From contig CM046297.1 in the NCBI GenBank assembly GCA_025267735.1, positions 30,468,011-30,532,010 on the forward strand: 64,000 nt of DNA, given 5' to 3'. This DNA is from Mactra quadrangularis. Lineage: Eukaryota > Mollusca > Bivalvia > Venerida > Mactridae. A program made the position numbers and the translations under genes. Position 1 is the stretch's first letter. Each line of letters starts with the position of its first letter. The notes under the pieces were generated by a model, which worked only from the letters and a program-made list of their open reading frames with translations, had not been told where the DNA came from and made no database searches. Of this stretch, positions 37,701-46,700 are shown one piece after another.

Positions 37701-40700
37701 GCGTCGTGCCATAAATGATCAACTTTTTAATTGCGTCAACAAACGTACACAAGGCATGAAACTCAACAAACACATAAAACTCGCTTACCTCATCAATTAC
37801 AATCCATTGAAGTTCGTTCACGTTGCTTCTAAATGAATTTGGCACGCAAGGTCACAGATTGTTTTCAACACCTTCTGGATCTCTTCAACTTTAAGTCAAG
37901 GCATTTCTTGAAACGATGCTGTCCAACTCTTTAAAACATCCCAGACACGCCAATTACTTTAAATTCCTTTTGGTATCACTAGAAATGTCTTTACCGTGAT
38001 GAATAAATTTACCCGCCCGTTAAATATCAACCTTCCAGAAAAAGCGACCACGCTACACATATGTTCTACACTTATGATTCAGGAAAGTTTAAATGGAATG
38101 ACGTCATGATAGTGAAAATCAATACAGAGTAAAAGCGCGCGTGTAATCGACGTGGCGTGTTAGTTACTAAGGATTTTTCTCATTTATTCACTTTTCTTCA
38201 TAAAATACATGAAAATAGTTGTTCATGTTTCGAACAGTACCAAATAATTTATTTATCATTCATAAAAATATTTTTAAACCGTTCAACTAAATTCAAACGT
38301 CAACACAACGTCGCTTGCCGACGTTGGATCGACGTCATGATTTAGACGTTAGGTTAACGTTGACTCGTAGTCGGCGACGTCGCGAATAAAATCCAACGTT
38401 ATTCTGGCGTTGTATAGCCGTCTCGTGTTTGCTGGGAGCGTTAAACAATGCAAATAAATTCTGATTACCTTTATTAGCTGATCAATCACATTACATAAAA
38501 CAAAACATTGTTCAATATTATACAATTAGATCTACAAAAATAACAAATGGAAATATATAAAATCATCAAACCCAACGTCGACACGACGCCGACTCGTGAC
38601 GTTGGGACGACATCGTGTATCAGACGACGATCTGACGTTAGATTGTGGTTTGCGTTGTCGTGACGGAAATCCAATGTTTAAATGACGTTGTAGCAACGTC
38701 GATTCGTGACGTTGGGACGACATCGTATTTCAGACGTCGGGTTGACGTTGGATTGTGGTAGCCGATGTCGTGACGGAAACCAACGTTTCAATGACGTTGT
38801 AGCGACGTCGATCTCGAGACGTTAGGACAAAATCGTGTTTCAGACGTCGGGTTGGCGTTGGATTGTAGTTGGCGATGTCGTGACGGAAATCCAACGTTTC
38901 AATATCGTTGTAGCAACGTCGATCTCGTGACGTTGGGACGACATCGTGTTTCACACGTCGAGTTGACGTTGGAATGTGGTTTGCGTCGTCGTGACTGAAA
39001 TCCAACATTTAAATGACGTTGTAGCGACGTCGATTCGTGACGTTGGGACGACATCATATTTCAGACGTCGAGCTGACGTTTAATTGTGGTTTGCGTTGTC
39101 GTGACGGAAATCCAATGTTAAAATGACGTTGTATCGACGTCGTTACGTGACGTTGGGACAACATCGGGTTTCAGGCGTTGGGTTGACGTTGGATTGTAGT
39201 TTGCGTCTTCGTGACGGAATTCCAACATCTTAATGACGTTGTAGCGACGTCGATTCGCGACGTTGGGACGACATCGTATTTCAGACGTCAATCTGACGTT
39301 GGAGTGTGGTTTGCGTTGTCGTGACGGAAATCCGATGTTTAAATGACGTTGTAGCGACTTCGATTCGTGACGTCGGGACGACATCGTGTTTCAGACGTCA
39401 GGTTGACGTTGGATTGTGGTTTGCGACGTCGCGACGTAAATCCAACGTCTAAATGACGTCGTAACGACGTCACGTGTTTGCTGGGATTATTTTATAGGTA
39501 ATCTATGTAGAGATACATCATGTTTATATATGTATTATTTTATAGGTAATCTATGTAGAGATACATCATGTTTATATATGTATTATTTTATAGGTAATCT
39601 ATGTAGAGATACATCATGTTTATATATGTATTATTTTATAGGTAATCTATGTAGAGATACATTATATGTTTATATATGTATTATTTTATAGGTAATCTAT
39701 GTAGAGATACATCATGTTTATATATGTATTATTTTATAGGTAATCTATGTGAAGATCCATCATGTATAGTTAACAAACGAATTCAACAAACACTTTGGCC
39801 AGATCATTGTGTTATAAATACGACAGGTGCTGAGTTCAGTCAAAGTTTATATAAACAGCCTACTGATATTGTTGTCAAGAAAGGATTCCATTGTGATGTA
39901 AGTACTTATATGATTTGTATCAAAATCCACAACATATTATACAAACTCTGTCTCACTAGTCAACCAGCTACCTTGATAGTTAATACACTGTATTTGTATA
40001 TTTCTCACTCTAAACATCTCTATCTTTGTCCGTTATAAGTGTTATATGTTTAAATCACTGTAAACAAAAAAGTGGTCAAATTTTTACAATGTTCTGAAAG
40101 AACAGTCGTCATATGTGTATATAAAACTAAATAATTCGTGCCACAAGCTATATTCAAGACGAGGTATCTTTTTTTCTTTCATCATGCTTACAGTCTGTTT
40201 GATCTTTGACTGCATGTTTGGAATTTTATCAGCATATGTTGGATTAGACTTAGAGCTCCTATATGACATTTGTTCAACAAATGCATTTGAACAAATTGTG
40301 ATTGGAAAAATAAAAATGTTTCCAACCTAATATCTCATGAACAGCTAGATGTAATTTTTTATGACATAAATATTGATTGACGTGACTAATTCATGTTTAC
40401 CACAACCAATACGATATTATTATGTTAAATACAATCATTAATAAATTGTTTCTGTATGAAGGGTACAGCTATAAAATTTCTCCAAATTTCAACTCGTGTC
40501 TCTATTCCACTATAAACAAATGTAAGTTTTACTTTAATAATAATTCTCATTTGTAACAATGTTGTAATGTTTGCATCTACTTCCAGATAGATTCTTACTC
40601 TGCATTTTACGACAATGGTAATTTCACAAAAACAGAGTTAGAATCTGTTTTACAAAGTCACGAGATTAAGACAATTGTTGTTGTAGGTCTAGCTTTAGAT

Positions 40701-42316
40701 TTCTGCGTATATTATACAGCGATGGATGGAAAACGTGAAGGTAAAGTAAACTATGTACTATATAACATATCATTTTATGTCATGTCATGTAATATCATGT
40801 CATATCATATGAAAGTAATTTCCTGTTTAGTCACATACAAAGACTTGTTTCTCGGAATAAAAAAAAAACATTATTCTCATGTCTATATGAAAGTAGAAAT
40901 TTTAGTGTTATTAATAGAAACATGACGTTTTTACTTAGAGTTATGTAATATTTTACTACAAAAAATACATTGATGTTATGTTCCAGGATATAATGTGTAT
41001 GTAGTAGTTGATGCCAGTAGACCAGTTAGTTCTTCAAATCAACATACTGTAATAAAACACATGAAGGATATAGGTAAACAAATTGTTTAAACATTTACTG
41101 ATAAAACAACTTTAACTTATGTGAAATAAATGTTAAACTTATAACCAGAAACAATTTGTAAAATCGGTTAATAGATAAGGTAGTAATACATACTATGTAA
41201 TACGTAAAATTAAAGGTATTAGTTCACAAATTTGGTTAAGATTTTTCTTTATTGTCAAAATATCATTCAGTGTCTGTAATTGTGTCCAAAAAATAAATCT
41301 TAATAATTTAGGACAAACTGACCTAAAAATTGCAAGAAATACATGTATACAATAAAAGTCACAAAATGCTCTAAAATTGTCTATACTGTGACATACGGGG
41401 TAGATTTTTCTACTTAAAACACCATCATTTGTACATGTAGTTGTACGTCAATTTGCACAAAAGTTGTCATTATCAGAACACTAATTTCCTGCTTCAAAAA
41501 TGTTTCCAATCAATTTTAATAGTTTCAGAAAAAGTTGAAATATGTGAATGAGTACCTTTAAGCGTGATCATTTTCAGAGTTGTTCATCTGAATTTCTAGC
41601 AAATTAGTACATGTAACGATAAATGACAATGATTTTTCAACACCATATTCTATGTCTTAACATCTTGATCGATAATCGTATTTGTTTCATCTTACTTGTT
41701 AAAATACTCACTGACTATTATAGGACCGATTAGATTTTTATTGGGTTTAACACCGTGTCCACAATAATTATAGTCATTTTATGGAGGTCAGATCACCTGA
41801 CCTAGCTCTTCTAGACTTTGTCTTCCATGTTGATAGAAACAGCTAAATAGAGAGGTTATTGAATAGTCGGTGGTTTAAAGACAAACTTGTGAAAGCTCTT
41901 CCCCACCTATTCCATCCATATGTAGCTCAGTGATTTTGTTCATCGTTGTATATTTTATGAAAGTGCCCATCTATTATCTGGTTATTGGATAGTCGGTGGT
42001 TTGAAGACAAGCATGTGATAATTCATCCCCAAATATTCCATCCATATGTAGCTCAGTAATTTTGTTCATCATAAAGTGCCCATCTACTTGTTCTTTTAAG
42101 GCTCAGCTACCTATACGTATACTGTATATTTGATCATCAAATCTTTAGTTATGTCTAATACCTTTTTTAATTATTTATTCTATACATTTTTTACTTTCAG
42201 GTATTAATGTAATCAATTCTACACAACTTGATATGCTGGTATCATCTTCAACATCTACATCTATATACATGGCAACATTGTTGGTTTCTTCTATGTTTAT
42301 ATTGTTAGCTAACTAA
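25790..42316 (+). CDS. Nicotinamidase (isochorismatase fold), predicted secreted and GPI-anchored
   Basis: Hydrolyses nicotinamide to nicotinate and ammonia. Coding exons: 25790-25830, 33962-34251, 39740-39897, 40587-40740, 40987-41073, 42201-42316; 846 nt, 281 residues, phases agree throughout. Exon 1 (MILFGINLNFNLC plus a split Trp codon) was chosen by its strong GTGAGT donor and matching phase and is the least certain exon. Family residues are all present: catalytic D39 (ALVVIDVQ), K158 (VVKKGFHCD) and C203 (VGLALDFCVYYTA); metal ligands D81 and H83 (SQDWHCADH) and H133 (WPDHC). Residues 15-29 are hydrophobic (signal peptide or anchor). The C-terminus has a Ser/Thr spacer at 258-264, then hydrophobic IYMATLLVSSMFILLAN to the end, a GPI-signal layout. 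N-glycosylation sequons at N137, N175 and N249 fit an extracellular enzyme. Yeast Pnc1 is 216 residues and cytosolic/peroxisomal, so both ends are additions. Confidence 0.9.
25976..26237 (-). mobile_element. SINE family A (nicotinamidase intron 1)
   Basis: Minus-strand copy: TTTAATGCCGTACCAACACA tail complement at the left, TACTCACCTACCCTTCTACA core, GGGATTCGAACCCG B box and CCAACTGCGCTTCCGACC A box complements at the right. A C-homopolymer is inserted near 26171. Confidence 0.8.
26690..26968 (-). mobile_element. SINE family C
   Basis: The B box complement GGGATTCGAACCCAGGACCT lies at the right and the body has CAGTCGACTCTTGACATTAA and CCCCGATCATCGAGTCAC. The inverse-orientation copy at 56436-56735 matches along its length. 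Confidence 0.75.
27205..27768. repeat. Possible inverted-repeat element
   Basis: AACCTTGATTCGCGG at about 27211 and its complement CCGCGAATCAAGGTT at about 27752 bracket a region with several CGCGA motifs and a CAAGATGGCTGCCG near 27571. Arms are short, so a transposon is only suggested. Confidence 0.35.
27816..28268. mobile_element. Foldback element with about 105-bp inverted arms
   Basis: Left arm 27816-27923 and right arm 28161-28268 are inverted copies; for example ATGTAGGTATGTTTGGTATC on the left matches the complement on the right with few differences, as does CACTCAGTGAAAGACAA. The loop of about 240 bp is non-coding. Confidence 0.75.
29127..29315. mobile_element. Short foldback MITE
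   Basis: Arms of about 51 bp at 29127-29177 and 29263-29315 (ATTCAGAACAAGTATCCAAT on the left; GTGGTAGCTGACAACGGAGG starts the right) around an 85-bp loop. Non-coding. Confidence 0.7.
29432..29725 (+). mobile_element. SINE family A, full length (nicotinamidase intron 1)
   Basis: Head CGGGTCGGTAGCGCAGTTGA, B box GGGTTCGAAATCC, core GAGTACTGGTTATAGACAAT, tail GTTGCTACGACGTTAAACCC and AACAAAGTAAATAAATAAG. Confidence 0.85.
30601..30910 (-). mobile_element. SINE family B, full length (nicotinamidase intron 1)
   Basis: TGTTGGGTTTAACGCCGTAG at the left, TTCCTGGAAAGGCTAAATCT core, GGGAATCGATCCCACGACCT B box and CGTGCTACCAAATGAGTTAG A box complements, ending CCGGGCGGC. Confidence 0.85.
30911..31638. 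other. Nicotinamidase intron 1, nothing recognised
   Basis: Non-coding intronic sequence between the SINE and the satellite; the intervals 28269-29126 and 29726-30600 of the same intron are similar. Confidence 0.4.
31639..33845 (+). repeat. 24-bp satellite, about 90 copies, in nicotinamidase intron 1
   Basis: Continuous tandem array of a 24-bp unit, CATTGTAACATAACTTACAT plus GTAT, with point variants (TTACAT, TTACGT, ATACAT, TAACGT; CATTG or CAATG). Because 24 is divisible by 3 and the unit lacks stops in particular frames, very long open frames run on both strands (MIHVSYVT-type on the minus, MYHCNITY-type on the plus). These have no start context, no non-repeat sequence and no family resemblance, so no protein is called. 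It ends 116 bp before the acceptor of exon 2. Confidence 0.95.
34484..35187 (+). repeat. 48-bp minisatellite of decoy splice acceptors, left block
   Basis: Fourteen copies of a unit TATATGTATTATTTTATAG|GTAATCTATGTAGAGATACATCATGTT (bar added at the splice point). Each copies the end of intron 2 plus the first 25 bp or so of exon 3 of the nicotinamidase gene. Units are 48 bp, some 50-52 bp. Decoys read NLCRDTSC where the real exon reads NLCEDPSC, so one diverged copy was amplified. The block continues after the transposon at 39486-39739. Confidence 0.92.
36255..37030. pseudogene. Fragments of a non-LTR retrotransposon, in both orientations
   Basis: Plus strand 36255-36410 reads GNEKVDNIAKESLNLQ...KSKWQTMW, which matches the end of an RNase H domain (the GNE.AD..AK pattern) of a non-LTR retrotransposon. 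Minus strand 36872-36509 reads KLHDIKPVLGSSSS, RCRIGHTRLTHSYLL and CIPCDEHFNVKHVHLDC, the usual C-terminal zinc-knuckle-like tail of the same proteins. Plus strand at 36911-36975 again reads WNNAICKKLHDIKPTLDSSS. Segment 36346-36410 is repeated inverted at 36835-36895. The 3' end with CATAAAACCCCAAATAAAC and CAAACAAAC follows at 37000-37030. All are truncated remnants. Confidence 0.7.
37031..38280. other. Interior of the composite transposon, nothing recognised
   Basis: Non-coding sequence between the retrotransposon remnants and the right minisatellite arm; no conserved protein frame. Confidence 0.4.
39486..39739 (+). repeat. 48-bp minisatellite of decoy splice acceptors, right block
   Basis: Five more decoy copies, then the true exon 3 acceptor at 39739. 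The last decoy, 48 bp upstream of the real one (exon start about 39692), is open and in frame with exon 3, so its use would add 16 residues. The next one upstream is out of step because its unit is 50 bp. Every junction reads ATAG|GTAAT, so acceptor and donor-like motifs abut. Confidence 0.9.
39898..40586. other. Nicotinamidase intron 3, nothing recognised
   Basis: Intronic sequence without repeat matches in the window; a small open frame at 40115-40330 resembles nothing. Confidence 0.4.
41208..41572 (+). mobile_element. TTAA-flanked MITE family H (nicotinamidase intron 5)
   Basis: Ends are inverted repeats AGGTATTAGTTCACAAATTT and, read inward from the right, AGGTACTCATTCACATATTT. TTAA stands on both outer sides (41209-41212 region and 41567-41571 region), the target duplication used by piggyBac and Kolobok elements. 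About 355 bp, non-coding. A diverged relative is at 12790-13142. Confidence 0.75.
41735..42085. repeat. SINE tail remnant and 130-bp tandem duplication
   Basis: TTATTGGGTTTAACACCGTG at 41740 is the minus-strand tail of a SINE of family A or B, mostly degraded. Next, a segment with ATAGTCGGTGGTTTRAAGAC, ATTCCATCCATATGTAGCTC and AAAGTGCCCATCTA is present twice, starting near 41855 and 41985. Confidence 0.65.
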
Positions 42317-42595
42317 CTAATACTTACATCTATATACATGACAACATTGTTGATTTCTTCTATGTTTATATTGTTAGCTAACTAACTAATACTTACATAT
42401 ATATACATGACAACATTGTTGATGTCTTCTATGTTTATATTGTTAGCTAACTAACTAATACTTACATCTATATACATGACAACATTGTTGATGTCTTCTA
42501 TGTTTATATTGTTAGCTAACTAACTAATACTTACATCTATATACATGGCAACATTGTTGGTTTCTTCTATGTTTATATTGTTAGCTAACTAATAC
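42250..42595 (+). repeat. 69-bp tandem repeat spanning the nicotinamidase stop codon
   Basis: Five copies of a 69-bp unit; equivalent ATG triplets stand at 42269, 42338, 42407, 42476 and 42545. The first copy is the coding C-terminus (MATLLVSSMFILLAN plus TAA). The other four repeat it in the 3'UTR, in the same frame, each with its own stop. 69 is divisible by three. Confidence 0.92.
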
Positions 42596-43353
42596 TTGGC
42601 CAACTTGTTCAAACTCAAACATTAGTTCATATTTTCAACATGTATGTTGAGATTTGATTTATCTAACATGGGTACATATAATGCCTGTTAATGTGTATAA
42701 AGCGTATATTATACATTGTATTGTTGATGCTGTAAAACTTATTGTATGACGTCATTATTCGGATACCATGATTGGTAATAACCTAATATACAAGTGATTC
42801 TAGCGAAAAAGTTTATTAAGTTGGAAGGTGACTTTATAGTATGTTAACCAATAATGTTGGAAACCATCAGAATCTTTAAAATAAGTATAATACAGACCTA
42901 TAAGCCATTGACGTTATTATTGATGTTACCATGACGACATGAATATGACATGTTACATTCTTTTTACGTCAGTATTGTGGTTCCTGGAAATCTCTTATCT
43001 AAGAAGTCATCACTTTATTTTTAACTTCATTATTAAAATATATACATGCGTAGAAATCATGGAACAATACATGCACCGTTGTGTACATTTATTTATAGAT
43101 TTGTCTATGAAACTGGCGTAGGAGTTACTTTACCTTAATTTCCTGGTTTAGAAAGTTTCATATTAGATGATGGTTGTTTTATCGTGATGTTTGTAGATTG
43201 TTTTATATTTTATATGAATGAGGTAACAAAAGTGAAAAGTTTGAACTAATATGGAGAATAGGGATATTAGTGAGTATATCATTGGAATAAACATGGTTCT
43301 TGTATTACTTAAACACAGAAATAAAAAACATTTTACTAATCTATTTACATTAT
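42596..43353. other. Convergent 3' ends of nicotinamidase and antiporter genes
   Basis: Candidate polyadenylation signals: AATAAA on the plus strand at 43286 and 43320, and on the minus strand at 43359-43354. If these are used, the two transcripts nearly meet or overlap tail to tail. No other gene seen. Confidence 0.4.
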
Positions 43354-43634
43354 TTTATTTTCAAAAACAAATAATAGTCATATTTGGTTTACTATATTTA
43401 CAAATAATACAACAGTGGTTAAGTCACTTGTTTGTCAACGATACTGAGGATGGAAGAGTCATCCTTGTAGAGCTACCCAAGCCAGATACGTAGCACTCAC
43501 TGGTCCTTCAGGTTGGTGGTTTGTCTTAAGCTAACAACCCGATCCTGTAAAAAGTATGTTACAGAAACTACAACAACATTCTTGCATTCACAAATGATAC
43601 AATGACTTCATAAAATGTTCAAATTATCATGATT

Positions 43635-43770
43635 GATATTTATCATTGATCAATGTTATCAACAAGACGACTATTATGTACAGGTACTTGTATAACATGT
43701 TTGATATTTATGATTGATCAACGTTATCAACAACACGACCACTATATACAGGTACTTGTACAACTGTTAC
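43635..43770 (-). repeat. 68-bp duplication spanning the antiporter stop codon
   Basis: The terminal coding segment (VVQVPVYSGRVVDNVDQS plus stop, ending 43708) is repeated 68 bp further downstream on the minus strand, where it would read VIQVPVHNSRLVDNIDQ plus stop. The copies differ by about ten substitutions; the second copy is in the 3'UTR. Confidence 0.85.
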
Positions 43771-46700
43771 ATATTTTCCTGGTTTTGTTTCCTCTTCAAG
43801 TTTAACATCATCAACATCAGTTGTTTTATTCTCTTCACTTTCTAATATTTTATTATCTTGTACATTGTTACAATCATTTACTTCAATATCTTTGAGTTCA
43901 TCACTTTTAACTAGGTCAGCATGTTCTAGTTTTGGCAAAGAGTTTTCAATATTTTTCTCAACTTCATTGTCTTTAACATCACTTAGATTTACCTCGATAT
44001 CAATCTGACTAGTCTCTGGTTCACATTCATCGATCTCTTCAACAACTCTATCCACTTTTTCTTGAGCATCTTCCTTCTCAACTTCACCAGCCTCACTTTC
44101 ACTTTTATCATACTCATTATCAACTGTATCATTTATATTTTCTTCATTCATATTTACGCAAGCTTCATCTAGATCAATTTCCGCTTCTACAAAAGCTGGA
44201 TTATCAATACCGCCATTTTGATCAATTGTGTTATCTAATACAGCATCCTTTTCCTCAAGTTTTGCAGCAAGATTTCTCAATGTCATAGAAAGTTCAGATT
44301 TGAATTGATGATTTTCTACTGGGGTTTTCTTTTCTTCAACTACTTCTGTAACAAAAATGAATACGAACATAACATCTGTTGAATCAGGATATACATTTAC
44401 CTTTAACATATCTAATCATACTATCTTAGTTACATTTTTCATTAAAAACTCGAAGCATTTGAAAGTGGACCTTTTCCCACTACACAATAAATAACATCTA
44501 CGAAATTTAAATTACAATGTACATGAACAACATGATTATGTTGTATCTCAGTATAAACCACTCTTCTATCACAGAACAAACAACGATGTTATTCTTCCAG
44601 ATTAAAAACAACAAAGTACTTTTATTAGATTATATCTTACCTATTTCAGTAACAACGTCAAGTTTATCATCATTAGTGTCTATCACATTTGTAATATCTC
44701 TGTTTATTTTTACTTCAACTTCTTCCTCGTCACCTGTATAAAGATATATAGTATTAGTTTAGAAAAAATAGAAAGGTTTGACATGTAATGAGAATGTATG
44801 ATACATTAATAGACATGTACTGTTTGGAACAACGTCTCTACTATTTTCCAATGAATGCAATACTATTTCTACGCTACAACAATTTTTAACAAAGACAAAG
44901 AGGAGTAGTGCGAGCGTGACATCTCTTTTTACCATAACTATGCCGACATATGTTATCGCCCTTTGATTTGTTAACAGACGTATATTGTCTAGCAATGTCA
45001 CACTCAGTAGGTGGCGCTCTCCATCAATATTAACCCCACCATCTATCAATTTATTGACTCCGCCTTCCGTATTGATGTCGATTCGAAGATTTGTGGTAAA
45101 TGTTTATGGCTTTTACTTTAAAAATTTGAAATAGGGTTGTGAAACAGCAACTAACATTTATATCATAAACCAAACGTTGACCTAGTTTTGCTACGATCAT
45201 TGGGTATGACAAAAGCAAGAAATGGAACAAAACGGTTGCGAAATAAATGATCAAATGATATTTCCATGCCACTAAACCTTTGAATGGGAAAGTGATGCCC
45301 CGTAGTTAACAAAATGATGAATAAGTTCGTAGTCATTGTTCCTCCAGCACTTCAATGATTTGGTCAAACATGCAATATGTATATTGCATGTTTATGTTGT
45401 GATAATATAACCCTGGGTGATTGGATGAAGTCTTAGAATATAGATAAATAAAATTGACTACTTAGTAAATGATATGAAGATATTGGACTGAAGCGAATAC
45501 GATATTCACATATGGATAAAATTCTGTAATTAGACTTTAACTTACATTCTGTAACTAAACTTATTTTGAATTAAAAATAAAATATCAATTTAAAGATTTA
45601 TTATGCAAGACTTTCATTCAGCCAAATTCATACTGCAAGATCAGAATATGAAAACTATTATTTTATGTAGATAAAAAGTTTGACAAAATGCACAAAATCT
45701 AGCAGTATTTTATAGACAAATATACGAATGCAATATTATTTATACAAACCTTTTTCTAAGAATCTTGGGCCTAGTACAGCCATCAGTGTGGCTCCTATAG
45801 GTGCACATATAATGATTGCTAGAACTGATATAGTTAATATATCTGTAGCATATTTTACTTCATCTATATTAGGGTTCTCTGATTCTAACACCTTGTCTAA
45901 AGCTAAACCACCAATTGCTGCCTGTAAATAAATGCACACAAATACTTAATTTTTAATGTGTCTTTCACTAGTAGTATATTTATACAGTATAACCTCTGCA
46001 AAGTGGTCATCTACATAACAATTCATCTGCACAACAACAGCATTTGATATCTCCCTTAGGTAAAATTTTAATTGAGTTTAATCTCTGCAGAGCAACAACT
46101 TCTGCCCAGCAGCACACCTTTGTCCTCACAGATGGTGTTGTTCGATCCTGTGCACAACAACAGATTTTGATATCTCCCTTAGATGTAATTTTAATTGCAT
46201 TGAACGTCTGCAGAACAACAACCTCTGACCAGCACCACACTTTTGTCCTCACAGAGGGTGTTGTTCGAAAGATTTTGTACTATATACTTCAAGTCCAATG
46301 TGTATTGTTAACAAAGTGTATGTGGTTTGACTGTATCCTTGTACGCATGTTGTGATACACCTAAACTTTAACTCTTTTGTCCAAAGTTTTAACTCATATT
46401 ATACCAAGAACATTCTATCTCTTCCTTTCCTACTTGTCTCAACTTTTTTAATTTAAAAAGGGCTTGTTAAATCAAGTTCAACTGCATTATAATTATTTCG
46501 ATGTAAATTTTGTGCAAGGAACATTTCATCATCCACAAGCTTCTATTTAAATTGGGCCCATTTTGCATGATGTTGTCATTGTTAAGTGTTATAACTAATT
46601 CTCAGTCATGTGTTAGAACATTTAAAACATTCTTGTAAATTTTCAATATTTGTAGAATTTTATTTCACTTACTTGAACTGTTGCTTTTGATAGCCAAGTT

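Larger units (their letters stand above)
35188..39485. mobile_element. 4.3-kb composite transposon with minisatellite-like ends
   Basis: Inserted within the 48-bp array. Ends are inverted: CCCAGCAAACAAATGACGTC on the left and the complement of CCCAGCAAACACGTGACGTC on the right. If the ends are CCCAGC...GCTGGG, the target duplication is AT. The left arm (35200-35810) is about five units of 118 bp and the right arm (38290-39480) about nine of 115 bp, both crowded with ACGTC/ACGTT. A third terminus, GTTTGCTGGGA, lies at about 38427-38437, so the right side may be a second, nested element. The interior holds retrotransposon fragments (36255-37030) and no transposase that I recognise. Confidence 0.75.

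Noticed and set aside
38486..39384. Minus-strand frames in the right arm of the composite transposon
   Set aside because: Products of the 115-bp tandem repeat (recurring RRHESTLLQRHLNIG-type peptides).
44759..45272. Minus-strand frames between antiporter exons 9 and 10
   Set aside because: Intronic; the exon phases join without them and they resemble no known family.
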